Positions 9,017 to 17,760 of a DNA stretch of 64,000 nucleotides are shown one piece after another; position 1 is the stretch's first letter; each line of letters begins with the position of its first letter. Under the pieces are notes generated by a model, which was not told the origin of the DNA, ran no database searches, and was given only the letters and a program-made list of their open reading frames with translations. The translations under genes and the position numbers were made by a program. The stretch spans positions 1 through 64,000 of the forward strand of contig CAMUJH010000022.1 in NCBI GenBank assembly GCA_947089145.1, written 5' to 3'. Origin of the DNA: an uncultured Hungatella sp. GTDB taxonomy: Bacteria; Bacillota; Clostridia; Lachnospirales; Lachnospiraceae.

Positions 9017-10414
9017 TTATAAACGGTATTTACAGCGCAGGAAATCCGGCGCGTAGTTTGGGAAAAGAGCATAGGTCAGGATATCCTCTTCTGTCCTTGC
9101 CAGAGAACCCACTTCCGCCCGCGCGGTTTCAAAAACAGGCTCCAGCATATCTCCCGGCCGGGGGAAAGTGGGTTTTTCACCGTTAAGGGCCTTTTCCAGA
9201 AGTTCAGGGGCAATCGGTCCGGGAGGCATTCCGTACATCCCCCGGCAGTACTCTTTTAACTCTTTGCTTACCATGGCATAGCGGTTGCCGGTCAATACGT
9301 TGGTGGTGGCCTGTGCGCCGCACATCTGGCTGGAAGGGGTTGCAAGAGGCGGATAACCCATATCAGCACGCACCCGGGTAACCTCTTCAAGAACTTCCGG
9401 AAGCCGGTCATAAAGCTTCATGGCCGTAAGCTGGCTTTCCAGATTGGAGAGCATACCTCCTGGAACCTGGTGCTGCAGGCAGCCTACATCAACACCTACC
9501 AGTTTCGTCTCAAATTCCGCATATTTTTTTCTCAGCTTCATGAAATCGTCATTGATGGATTTAAACTGTCCCACATCAATTTTAGGGTCTCGGCTGGTTC
9601 CCTTTAATGCGGTAAGAAAGCTTTCAATGGGCGGGTGGGCAGGTCCCATGGACATAGAAGAAACGCATACATCCAGTCCGTCTACCCCGGCTCGGATAGC
9701 TTCCCAGTAAGCCATTTCAGCCATGCCGCCAGTGCAGTGGCAATGAAGATGGACCGGAATCTTCAATGCTTTCTTCAATGCGGAAATCAGATCATAGGCG
9801 GCCTGGGGTGTCATGAGCCCGGCCATATCTTCCACATGCATGAGACTGGCCCCCATCTTTTCCTGTTCCAGCGCGTTTTGTACGAAGACTTCCGTGGTAT
9901 GGAAGGGACTTACATTGTACTGGACAGAGCCCTCTATTTTTTTACCGGCTTTTTTTACGGCGCGGAAAGCAGATTCGCAGTTGCGTAAATCCTGCAAGGC
10001 GTCAAAAATCAGGAAAATATCAATTCCGGCCTCTGCCGCCTTTTCTACAAATTTTTCTACAATATCATCCGGGTACGCTTTATACCCTACGAGATTTTGG
10101 GCGCGAAGGACCATTTTCAGAGGAGTGTGTTTCATATATTTTTTAAATTCCCGCACGCGCTCCCAGGGGTCTTCCTTTAAAAATCGAACCGCCACATCAA
10201 AGGTAGCTCCGCCCCACATTTCCATGCTGTCATATCCAATGGCATCCATGCGGGTTAAAAGCGGAATCATGTCAGCCGTGGTCATACGTGTAGCAAACAA
10301 AGACTGCTGGCCGTCACGAAATTCCACGCTGTTGAATTTTAATGGCGTGCCGGAGCCGGCAAAGTCGGCGGCGCCAACGCCTTCCGGAAGCCTGGGCTTT
10401 CTATTCCAGAACAT
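9017..10414 (-). CDS. Oxaloacetate decarboxylase alpha / pyruvate carboxylase B-type carboxyltransferase subunit
   Basis: 465 residues from the ATG at 10414 (MFWNRKPRLPEG...), chosen because GGAAAGGAAGG precedes it. A longer reading to 10555 would run through the promoter and operator. The carboxyltransferase TIM barrel is clear: FNSVEFRDGQQSLFATRMTT at the N-terminus, EMWGGATFDVAVRFL, and the metal-binding VHLHCHCTGG. The C-terminal conserved domain ends at CKYRL, and no biotinyl (AMKM) domain follows, so a separate biotin carrier would be needed for biotin-dependent chemistry. Family members transfer CO2 between oxaloacetate or methylmalonyl-CoA and biotin. In this context it probably links oxaloacetate and pyruvate. 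It is divergent from the metallo-hydrolase gene and shares its operator region. Confidence 0.85.
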   Translation of the reverse strand: MFWNRKPRLPEGVGAADFAGSGTPLKFNSVEFRDGQQSLFATRMTTADMIPLLTRMDAIGYDSMEMWGGATFDVAVRFLKEDPWERVREFKKYMKHTPLKMVLRAQNLVGYKAYPDDIVEKFVEKAAEAGIDIFLIFDALQDLRNCESAFRAVKKAGKKIEGSVQYNVSPFHTTEVFVQNALEQEKMGASLMHVEDMAGLMTPQAAYDLISALKKALKIPVHLHCHCTGGMAEMAYWEAIRAGVDGLDVCVSSMSMGPAHPPIESFLTALKGTSRDPKIDVGQFKSINDDFMKLRKKYAEFETKLVGVDVGCLQHQVPGGMLSNLESQLTAMKLYDRLPEVLEEVTRVRADMGYPPLATPSSQMCGAQATTNVLTGNRYAMVSKELKEYCRGMYGMPPGPIAPELLEKALNGEKPTFPRPGDMLEPVFETARAEVGSLARTEEDILTYALFPNYAPDFLRCKYRL

Positions 10415-10572
10415 AATAAGCCTTCCTTTCCTTTTATTTACGGCTATGTGATTGCGAAAGTCAGAATATTCGTCAAGTTTTTCATTTTCAGCTTCGCCAA
10501 TGCCTATATTTACAGTTAGTTTAGAGATATGGAAGTTTTGGGAAAAAAGGTGCAATTTGCTTCCATGTAAAA

Positions 10573-10638
10573 TAAACGTTAAACTATATCGTTAAACTTA
10601 TTTATATAAACAATACTATATGAAATAAAATTTGTCAA
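10573..10638 (-). promoter_or_regulatory. Promoter of the carboxyltransferase gene with operator A
   Basis: On the minus strand, TTGACA (10633-10638), spacer 17, TATTGT (10610-10615). Just downstream lies operator A (10573-10600), built of CGTTAAACT at 10577-10585 and again at 10590-10598, 13 bp apart. The same 13-bp-spaced element recurs before the PFOR operon (12983-13010). Confidence 0.8.
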
Positions 10639-10656
10639 GAAAAGATTAAAAATTGG

Positions 10657-10715
10657 TTGATAATTATTTTATCAGGTTGTATTATATAGTATAACGTTGT
10701 ACAAATACGTTTTAC
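10657..10715 (+). promoter_or_regulatory. Promoter of the metallo-hydrolase gene with operator B
   Basis: TTGATA (10657-10662), spacer 17, TATTAT (10680-10685). Directly downstream, ACGTT at 10694-10698 and at 10707-10711 are again 13 bp apart. The reverse complement of the second half, AGTAAAACGTA, is repeated in the PFOR promoter. Confidence 0.75.
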
Positions 10716-10749
10716 TTAATTAAAAATCTAAAGAACAGGAGCATATCAG

Positions 10750-11646
10750 ATGAAAACTACGTTTTTAAAAAATGGTATCCGGCTGCGGTGGCTGAACACA
10801 GCAGGTTTTGAAATTGTTATGTCCAACGGCAGGCATATCTTGCTGGACCCGTTTTTATCCGGGGATATTGGCGGACTTTCTTGCTGGCCGGTTGAAGTGG
10901 ACAGTATTGAAAGCTGTGAATATCTTCTGTTAAGCCATATTCATTTTGACCATGGGGCGGATGTGGGGAGCATTCAGAAAAATTTCCCGGGATTAAAACT
11001 ATTTGTAGGGGATCTGTCGGCAGATCCTTTGTGTACGACACAGGAGATTGACTGCAGCAAGATGTATCGGGTGCGGCCGGGTGAAAAGTATCAATTTGAT
11101 GATCTTACCATAGAGGTTTTTGCAGGACGCCATACGGAAGCTTCAAAAGGTGTTTATAGAAAAAAGACCGTGAAACAGGATGGAAGCTTTGACGCAGCTA
11201 TGTGGTATGGCAGTCTGGAATTGCAGAATTATCTGTTGACTCTCTGCGATGGCACTAGGATTTTAGTGTGGGCCGGCATGACAAGTGAGGATCAGATGTA
11301 CCGGTTTGCAGGATTGAATCCGGATATTGCTCTTATGCATGTGAGCCCAAAGCAAAGCTTTGACGAATTTGCCAGATTGACAGCGGCTATTGGTCCTAAG
11401 GTAATTATTCCTCACCATTATGACTGTACAGAGGCTTTATTTCAGGCGGTACCGGAAACAATGAACCAGATGAATGAGGAGAACCGAAAAAAATTTGTAG
11501 TGGACGGCGTTTTTCAATTTCCCCTTTATCTGCAGTCTTTAGGACAGGCGTGTCAGGAGAAAAATCCCGGATCAGATTTGCTGCTGTTAGAACATCATAA
11601 ATGGTATCGGTTTGGATTTTGTGTGGAGAAAGAAGATGTGAATTAG
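10750..11646 (+). CDS. Metallo-beta-lactamase-fold hydrolase
   Basis: 298 residues. The metal signature HxHxDH is at H63-I-H65-F-D67-H68 (LLLSHIHFDHGADV), with later ligands in FAGRHTE and in PHHYD. The shape LRWLNTAGFEIVMSNGRHIL followed by LLDPF resembles UlaG-like lactonase or hydrolase members of the superfamily. It is probably cytoplasmic, since no signal peptide is seen. It has its own promoter with operator B, so it belongs to the LacI regulon. A lactone- or ester-opening step feeding the catabolic operon is an inference. The ribosome site is AGGAGC, 5 bp before the ATG. Confidence 0.8.
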   Translation: MKTTFLKNGIRLRWLNTAGFEIVMSNGRHILLDPFLSGDIGGLSCWPVEVDSIESCEYLLLSHIHFDHGADVGSIQKNFPGLKLFVGDLSADPLCTTQEIDCSKMYRVRPGEKYQFDDLTIEVFAGRHTEASKGVYRKKTVKQDGSFDAAMWYGSLELQNYLLTLCDGTRILVWAGMTSEDQMYRFAGLNPDIALMHVSPKQSFDEFARLTAAIGPKVIIPHHYDCTEALFQAVPETMNQMNEENRKKFVVDGVFQFPLYLQSLGQACQEKNPGSDLLLLEHHKWYRFGFCVEKEDVN

Positions 11647-11705
11647 TACTACAGCCCACACTTGAGATTCATATAGGCTAATTTCGAAATAGGGATAAAT
11701 AAAAG

Positions 11706-11743
11706 CAGACGGGAGCCTTAATATCAGGCTTCCCGTCTGTTTT
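11706..11743. terminator. Bidirectional terminator between the hydrolase gene and lacI
   Basis: Stem CAGACGGGAGCC (11706-11717) with GGCTTCCCGTCTG (11727-11739), one bulged base, followed by TTTT. On the minus strand it is followed by CTTTTATTT. It serves two convergent genes. Confidence 0.85.
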
Positions 11744-11754
11744 CACATTCTGAC

Positions 11755-12768
11755 CTACAGGCGAAAGCTGTCCCGGAGGATCAGGTTGGCTTTCAGCGTA
11801 ACATGTTTTGGTTCCAAACTGTTCATAGTGATTTTTTCATAAAGCAAATCAATAATCTGCTTGCCGATTTCCCGATTGGGCATTTCCAGGACGCTTAAGG
11901 GAGGAATTGCATATTCCGCATGGTCCGGGTCAAGCATAGCGATGGTTAAAAGCTCCGTCTCTTCGGGAACCTTGCGGCCCAACCGGTAAAAGGTATTCAA
12001 TGCTCCTATGGCAATGGTGTCAGAGTCGCAGAAGATTGCCTTGGGCGGATTGGGTGAACCGCAGTACCGCTCTGCGGCATGGCAGCCGCCGCTGATGGTA
12101 TTCGGGCATTTTATGATGTAATCTGCCATCACATTGATTCCCAGCTGGGAACAGGCAAAAAGAAACGCCTGGGTACGCTGGCCGGTAGCCACATAGGAGT
12201 GCTCAGAAGCAAAAACCACAGCCTCTTTGTACCCTTTCTGCTGAAACTGTCTTGCGGCGATAAATCCCACCTCACGGTTATCAACGCCGACGGTGGAGAA
12301 ACGCTCAGAGGTGCGGTTAATAAGAACCAAAGGCATCTGGGGCGAGAGGCTTTCCAGATATTCAAGGTCCATATAGGAGGAGGCGCCGATAATCATGCCG
12401 CTGTATCCGTTTTTTAAAATTAAAGAACCATATTGGTCCAGATGGTCATTTTCGTATGTCTGAACCACTAGCTCACAGTCAAAGTTCAGTTTTTGAATTT
12501 CCAGCTGCAGCGCATTCAAAAAAGATGCAAGGATAGAAGTTCGATAGTCAATGGGCCAGAAAAAAACAATGACAGGTTTTGGATTGTCCTGATACCGGAG
12601 GCGTCTGGCGCTTAAATTAGGCTGATATCCCAATTCGCGCATAGTTTCCTGGACCCGCCTGCAGGTTGCGTCTGAGATTTTGCGCTCCTGTGCTTTCCCA
12701 TTAATAATAATAGAAACCGTAGTGACTGATACGCCGGCAACTCTGGCAACATCTTTTATGGTAGCCAT
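11755..12768 (-). CDS. LacI-family transcriptional regulator
   Basis: 337 residues. The N-terminal helix-turn-helix is textbook (MATIKDVARVAGVSVTTVSI), followed by the hinge LGYQPNLSARRLR and a periplasmic-binding-protein-like effector domain (residues about 60-337). The ribosome site is AGAGGATG. It lies between the hydrolase gene and the PFOR operon. Four CG-centred repeat elements lie in the promoters on either side of it, so it is the obvious regulator of the whole island. The effector is unknown; a carboxylic acid imported by the 2HCT transporter is the natural guess. It has its own promoter on the minus strand. Confidence 0.93.
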   Translation of the reverse strand: MATIKDVARVAGVSVTTVSIIINGKAQERKISDATCRRVQETMRELGYQPNLSARRLRYQDNPKPVIVFFWPIDYRTSILASFLNALQLEIQKLNFDCELVVQTYENDHLDQYGSLILKNGYSGMIIGASSYMDLEYLESLSPQMPLVLINRTSERFSTVGVDNREVGFIAARQFQQKGYKEAVVFASEHSYVATGQRTQAFLFACSQLGINVMADYIIKCPNTISGGCHAAERYCGSPNPPKAIFCDSDTIAIGALNTFYRLGRKVPEETELLTIAMLDPDHAEYAIPPLSVLEMPNREIGKQIIDLLYEKITMNSLEPKHVTLKANLILRDSFRL

Positions 12769-12820
12769 ATATCATCCTCTTTCTGTAAAATCAAGAATCA
12801 TTTCTATTTTACTAAACTCT

Positions 12821-12849
12821 ATCTTAAATGGAAAAAATTTCTTTGTCAA
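12821..12849 (-). promoter_or_regulatory. Promoter of the lacI-type gene
   Basis: On the minus strand, TTGACA (12844-12849), spacer 17, TAAGAT (12821-12826). No copy of the operator overlaps it, so autoregulation is not evident. Confidence 0.75.
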
Positions 12850-12943
12850 GGAAAATTCCAGACTATCAGAGAACGAAATTATAAAAAATGCATAGGAAAT
12901 AACGGAGAAATTGTGCAAAAAGTAAAAAGTCAAAAATTATATC

Positions 12944-13010
12944 TTGACAACAGTAAAACGTAGTACTAATATAAATATATAGATAAACGTTAAACTAATA
13001 CGATAAACTT
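12944..13010 (+). promoter_or_regulatory. Promoter of the PFOR operon with operators C and D
   Basis: TTGACA (12944-12949), spacer 17, TAATAT (12967-12972). Operator C, AGTAAAACGTAGTACT (12952-12967), fills the spacer. Operator D (12983-13010) carries CGTTAAACT at 12988-12996 and CGATAAACT at 13001-13009, 13 bp apart, over the expected first transcribed bases. Both positions fit repression by a LacI protein. Confidence 0.88.
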
Positions 13011-13077
13011 AAACAAAATTGACAATGCAAACCACTTGGGGAAGAAGGGTTTGCGCAAAAAAGAAAGGCAGGACAAT

Positions 13078-16000
13078 ATGAGCAGAAAAGTAAGAAGAGC
13101 CATGGATGGCAACGAAGCTGCTGCATATGCTTCTTATGCGTTTACAGAAGTGGCAGCGATTTACCCGATTACCCCGTCTTCACCGATGGCGGAGCTGGTG
13201 GATAAATGGTCGGCAGGCGGTATGAAGAATATTTTTGGCCAGCAGGTAAAGCTGGTGGAGATGCAGTCAGAGTGCGGCGCCGTGTCCGCCATGCATGGGG
13301 CGCTGGACGGAGGAGTTTTGTCATCTTCCTATACCGCTTCCCAGGGACTCATGCTGATGATTCCCACCATGTACCGCATTGCGGGGCAGTTAAAGCCGGG
13401 AGTGATTCATGTGGCGTCCAGAAACGTGGCAACCCATGCAATCTCTATTTCCGCTGAGCAGTCCGATGTCATGGCCTGCCGTCAGACAGGGTTTGCCATG
13501 ATGGCGTCAGGGAGCGTCCAGGAGGCTATGGACCTGGGAGCGGTTTCCCATCTGGCTGCCATCAAAGGCCATGTGCCGTTTTTACATTTCTTTGACGGTT
13601 TCCGCACTTCCCATGAGATTCAGAAGGTGGACTGCTTAGACTATGAAGACCTGAAAGAGCTTGTTGACTGGGAAGAACTTGAAAAATTCCGTAACAATGC
13701 CTTAAATCCGGAGCATCCGGTTTTGCGCACCACAGGCCAGTATTCTGATACCTACTTCCAGAGTCGTGAAGCCTGCAACGCGTATTACGATAATCTGCCT
13801 GAAATCGTGTCGGAGTACATGGACAAGATCAACGGGATTACGGGGCGGAATTATAAGCCGTTTAATTACTATGGCGCTCCAGATGCCAGGGAAGTGATTG
13901 TGGTCATGGGCTCTTCCAGCGGATGCGTCCGTGAGACCGTTGACTATCTCCTGGCAAAAGGCGAAAAAGTGGGATACATAGACGTGCATCTGTATCGTCC
14001 GTTTTCGGCAAAGTATTTCCTGGAACAGCTTCCCGATACGGTAAAGGTAATCACGGTAAACGACAGGACCAAGGAGCCGGGAGCCGTAGGAGAGCCTTTG
14101 TATGAAGACGTGTGTTCCGTGATTCTGGAATCAGGAAGAGATATCCAGGTGCTGGCGTGCCGCTATGGTCTGGCAAGCAAAGACTATACGCCGGCTCAGG
14201 TAATTGCCCAGTACGAAAATATGAGGGCGGAAAAACCGAGAAACCACTACACCATCGGTATTTGTGATGATGTGACCCATCTTTCCCTTGAGGTTGGCGC
14301 TGAGGTGAATACGGTTCCGGAAGGAACTATCAGCTGTAAATTCTGGGGCCTGGGCTCTGACGGAACCGTGGGAGCAAACAAAAATACAATTAAGATTATT
14401 GGCGATCACACGGATTTAAACGTGCAGGCTTACTTTGAGTATGACGGCAAAAAATCCGGAGGCGTCACCAGATCTCACCTGCGCTTTGGAAAAGAACCGA
14501 TTCGTTCCACATATCTGGTTAATCACGCGGATTTTATTGCGTGCCACAACAAATCCTATCTGGACCGCTATGATATTCTGGCAGACGCCAAAGAGGGCGC
14601 CAATGTGCTGATTACCTGTGACTGGAAGGGGGAGGAGCTGGAGAAGCATCTGACTGTTGCGTTTAAAAAGGCGGCGGCACAGAAGAAGATTCATCTTTAT
14701 ACCATTGACTCCACGGCCATTGCGATGGAGTTGGGGCTGGGGAGCAGAACCAACACCATTTTGCAGGCAGCGTTTTTCAAGATTACCGGAATCATTCCCA
14801 CCCGCGAAGCCGTTGACTATATGAAAAAGGCAATCCTCAAATCCTACGGCAAAAAGGGCGACAAGGTAGTGAATATGAATTATGCCGCCGTAGACAAGGG
14901 GGTAGAGCTGGTGGAAGAGGTTCTGGTTCCGGCAAGATGGGCAGACCTTGAAGATGAGCCGGCAAAAATAGATGAAACCCTTCCAAAATGGATTCGCAAT
15001 ATCCAGATTCCGGTCAACGCCATGAAAGGCGATTTTATCCCTGTCAGTGAATTTACGGATCTGCCTGACGGAACCATGCCTCAGGGAACATCCAAGTATG
15101 AAAAGAGGGGAATCGCGGTCAAGGTTCCTGTGTGGGACAGCGAGAAATGTATTCAATGTAATATGTGTTCCTATGTGTGTCCCCACGCATGTATCAGGCC
15201 GTTTTTGGCGACTAAGGAAGAAGCAGGAAAAGGGCCGGACGGATTTACCATGGTTCAGGCGAAAGGCAAGGGATTGGAAGGTTATCAGTACCGGATTCAG
15301 ACTTCTGTTTTAGATTGTACCGGCTGCGGAAGCTGCGCAAGCGTATGTCCGTCTAAAGAGAAAGCCATTACCATGAAGCCTTTAGACGACCACAGAGACG
15401 AGGCGGAAAACTGGGAGTATGCCATTTCCCTGTCGCCCAAGGAGAATCCTCTGGGAGTTTCCACTGTAAAGGGGAGCCAGTTTGAGCAGCCTCTGTTAGA
15501 GTTCCCGGGAGCGTGCCCCGGCTGCGGCGAGACTCCTTACGCAAAGCTGATTACCCAGCTGTTCGGCGACCGGATGTATGTGGCCACTGCCACAGGCTGT
15601 TCCCAGGTGTGGGCCACCAGTTTTCCGTCCTTCCCCTACACCACCAACCACAAGGGGCAGGGACCGGCTGTGGGAGGTTCCCTTTTTGAAAATAACGCGG
15701 AGTACGGCATGGGGATCTGGCTGTCTGTGGAGCAGCAGAGAAGCAAGCTGGCTATGCATGTGAAAGCGCTGGCGGACACCACGAAAGACGAGGGATTAAA
15801 AGAAGCGGCTGAAAACTGGCTTGCAGGCATGAATGACACAAAGCAGTCAAAGGTATGCGGGGAGCGGTTGAAAGCAGCTGTGGAAAAATATGTTCCTGAA
15901 GAAAATGAGAAAGAAGCTGTGGAAGAGATCAAAGCTAATTATGAACATCTGACCAAGAAATCTGTTTGGTTCTTTGGCGGAGACGGATGGGCTTATGATA

Positions 16001-16602
16001 TCGGGTACGGCGGTCTGGACCATGTGCTGGCTTCAGGAGCCAATGTAAATGTGATGGTATTTGACACGGAGATTTATTCCAATACAGGAGGCCAGGCATC
16101 TAAGGCCACTCCTACAGGAGCGGTGGCCCAGTTTGCCGCAGCGGGAAAGAGAAATAAGAAAAAAGACCTTGGCATGATGGCCATGAGCTATGGCGATGTG
16201 TATGTGGCTCAGGTGGCCATGGGCGCGAATCCGGCTCAGTTTTTGAAGGCAGTCACAGAGGCAGAGAGGTTTGACGGGCCGTCTCTGATTATCGCCTATG
16301 CCCCGTGCATCAGCCATGGGCTTCGCTGCGGCATGGGAGACGTGCAGGGCGAGATTAAGAGGGCTGTGGAAGTGGGATACTGGCAGTTGTACCGCCATAA
16401 TCCGGAGCTGGCGGCAGAAGGGAAAAATCCCTTTGTGTTAGATTCCAAGGAGCCGGAGGGAGATTTCCGCGAATTTTTAAGAGGGGAAGTTCGGTTCTCT
16501 GCTCTGGAAAGGACGTTCCCGGAGGAAGCAGACGGTCTGTTTAAGAGAACGGAGCAGGAAGCCATGGCAAGATACGCGAAATATAAAGCGCTGGCACAAT
16601 AA
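13078..16602 (+). CDS. nifJ: Pyruvate:ferredoxin (flavodoxin) oxidoreductase, single-chain type
   Basis: 1174 residues, the typical length for homodimeric PFOR. It decarboxylates pyruvate or a related 2-oxo acid to acyl-CoA and reduces ferredoxin. Domain order: the N-terminal pyruvate-binding domain with YPITPSSPMAE, the gamma-type domain, two [4Fe-4S] motifs (C691-C694-C697-C701 and C747-C750-C753-C757), a CPGCGETPYAK motif near the third cluster, and the TPP domain with GGDGW at 967-971 and SNTGGQASK. The ATG at 13078 was preferred to an earlier TTG because homologues start with a short lead before RRAMDGNEAAAYASYAF. It is the first gene of the LacI-controlled operon. Its company (isomerase, dehydrogenase, acyl-phosphate enzymes) suggests that its 2-oxo acid need not be pyruvate. 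Confidence 0.95.
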   Translation: MSRKVRRAMDGNEAAAYASYAFTEVAAIYPITPSSPMAELVDKWSAGGMKNIFGQQVKLVEMQSECGAVSAMHGALDGGVLSSSYTASQGLMLMIPTMYRIAGQLKPGVIHVASRNVATHAISISAEQSDVMACRQTGFAMMASGSVQEAMDLGAVSHLAAIKGHVPFLHFFDGFRTSHEIQKVDCLDYEDLKELVDWEELEKFRNNALNPEHPVLRTTGQYSDTYFQSREACNAYYDNLPEIVSEYMDKINGITGRNYKPFNYYGAPDAREVIVVMGSSSGCVRETVDYLLAKGEKVGYIDVHLYRPFSAKYFLEQLPDTVKVITVNDRTKEPGAVGEPLYEDVCSVILESGRDIQVLACRYGLASKDYTPAQVIAQYENMRAEKPRNHYTIGICDDVTHLSLEVGAEVNTVPEGTISCKFWGLGSDGTVGANKNTIKIIGDHTDLNVQAYFEYDGKKSGGVTRSHLRFGKEPIRSTYLVNHADFIACHNKSYLDRYDILADAKEGANVLITCDWKGEELEKHLTVAFKKAAAQKKIHLYTIDSTAIAMELGLGSRTNTILQAAFFKITGIIPTREAVDYMKKAILKSYGKKGDKVVNMNYAAVDKGVELVEEVLVPARWADLEDEPAKIDETLPKWIRNIQIPVNAMKGDFIPVSEFTDLPDGTMPQGTSKYEKRGIAVKVPVWDSEKCIQCNMCSYVCPHACIRPFLATKEEAGKGPDGFTMVQAKGKGLEGYQYRIQTSVLDCTGCGSCASVCPSKEKAITMKPLDDHRDEAENWEYAISLSPKENPLGVSTVKGSQFEQPLLEFPGACPGCGETPYAKLITQLFGDRMYVATATGCSQVWATSFPSFPYTTNHKGQGPAVGGSLFENNAEYGMGIWLSVEQQRSKLAMHVKALADTTKDEGLKEAAENWLAGMNDTKQSKVCGERLKAAVEKYVPEENEKEAVEEIKANYEHLTKKSVWFFGGDGWAYDIGYGGLDHVLASGANVNVMVFDTEIYSNTGGQASKATPTGAVAQFAAAGKRNKKKDLGMMAMSYGDVYVAQVAMGANPAQFLKAVTEAERFDGPSLIIAYAPCISHGLRCGMGDVQGEIKRAVEVGYWQLYRHNPELAAEGKNPFVLDSKEPEGDFREFLRGEVRFSALERTFPEEADGLFKRTEQEAMARYAKYKALAQ

Positions 16603-16613
16603 GGAGGAAAGCT

Positions 16614-17753
16614 ATGGGTACGTTCGTTGAAACTCTGTTGGGAGGAGCCGCTGGTACGGTGGTGACTGTGGAACCGGACTATGTGGTGATTAATGACGGC
16701 GTAAGCCATGCCGCTGTGGATGAGATATCCACAGTGGCGGCGCCGGAGAAAGTGCTGGTGATTTACGACCATGATGTTCCCACTGGCAGGCCGGAAGCCG
16801 CCGGGATTCTGAAAAAGAACCTGGCGTTTGCGGAAAAGTTTGGATGTCAGTATATCCAGGCCCAGGGCGTGGGATACCAGTACATGGTAAATGACATAGT
16901 AAAGCCGGGCCAGATTATCATCGGCGGCGGAAGCCACGGCAGCATCTTCGGGGCAAAGGGGGCTCTTGGAATCAATGTGAGCATTCCGGAGCTGGCCAGG
17001 GTGACGGAGACAGGGCGCTACAGCATTGTGGTGCCTGAGACCGTAAAGGTCAAAGTGGAGGGACAGCTGAAGGAAGGCGTCACAATCATGGATGCTGCCC
17101 TGACATTTTTAGGGGAAAATAAAGGTTTAGAGAGAAAGGCCCTGGAATTTTTCTGCCCCTCTTTGAATCAGCACGAAAAAGAGGTATTGTGCAGCATGGC
17201 CTGCATGACAGGAGCGTATACGGCCTCCGTGACAGATGAGAACCCGGAATCAGAGGGACAGACAGAGAAGGTTCTGGGACTGGAACTGGAAAAGGCAGAG
17301 CCTATGGTTATGAAACCCTGTGAAAGCCGTGAAAGCCAGAAAAAGGCGGAAATCGTAAAGAGGGAAAGCCTCCATGGGATGAAGCTAAAAGCTGGCCAGA
17401 TAGGCGGTTATACCGGAGGGACCATTGAGGAACTGCGAAGAGCCGGGGAACTGATTGAGGGAAAGTCCCTGGCCTGGGGATTCCGCCTGACCGTCTGCCC
17501 GGCCACCAGCAAAGACTATATTCAGGCCATAGAGGAAGGAATCCTAGCGAAATTTATCGATTTCGGCGCTCAGATCAGCGCCGCCGGAGATCACAGCGTG
17601 GTAGTCCAGGGGCCTGGAGTCATGGGTCCCGGAGAGTATCTGGTGACCACCGGATTGTATACATTTGCAGGTGCCATGGGCTGTGAGGACGCACAGGTCT
17701 ATACCGCTTCGGTGGAGACTGTGATTGCCGCCGCCGTAAGCAGCCAGATATAG
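16614..17753 (+). CDS. Aconitase/LeuC-superfamily protein lacking the Fe-S cysteines
   Basis: 379 residues, with an AAGGAGG ribosome site, 11 bp after the PFOR gene. The start (MGTFVETLLGGAAGTVVTVE, then PDYVVINDGVS) and the end (GTIEELRRAGELIEGKSLAW, then CPATSKDYIQAIEEGILAKF) align by eye with isopropylmalate dehydratase large subunits. All three cluster-ligand positions are replaced. The SCTNG site reads GGYTGG (Y266), and the CGxC site reads AAGDHSVVVQGPG (326 onward). It therefore cannot bind the catalytic [4Fe-4S] cluster in the usual way. The chain is also about 40 residues shorter than LeuC. It may be a structural or regulatory partner of the intact isomerase encoded next, or an enzyme with changed chemistry. 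Confidence 0.75.
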   Translation: MGTFVETLLGGAAGTVVTVEPDYVVINDGVSHAAVDEISTVAAPEKVLVIYDHDVPTGRPEAAGILKKNLAFAEKFGCQYIQAQGVGYQYMVNDIVKPGQIIIGGGSHGSIFGAKGALGINVSIPELARVTETGRYSIVVPETVKVKVEGQLKEGVTIMDAALTFLGENKGLERKALEFFCPSLNQHEKEVLCSMACMTGAYTASVTDENPESEGQTEKVLGLELEKAEPMVMKPCESRESQKKAEIVKRESLHGMKLKAGQIGGYTGGTIEELRRAGELIEGKSLAWGFRLTVCPATSKDYIQAIEEGILAKFIDFGAQISAAGDHSVVVQGPGVMGPGEYLVTTGLYTFAGAMGCEDAQVYTASVETVIAAAVSSQI

Positions 17754-17760
17754 GAGGAGC

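Noticed and set aside
14416-15186. 256-codon minus-strand frame opposite the PFOR gene
   Set aside because: Shadow of a GC-biased gene; no start signal and no domain.
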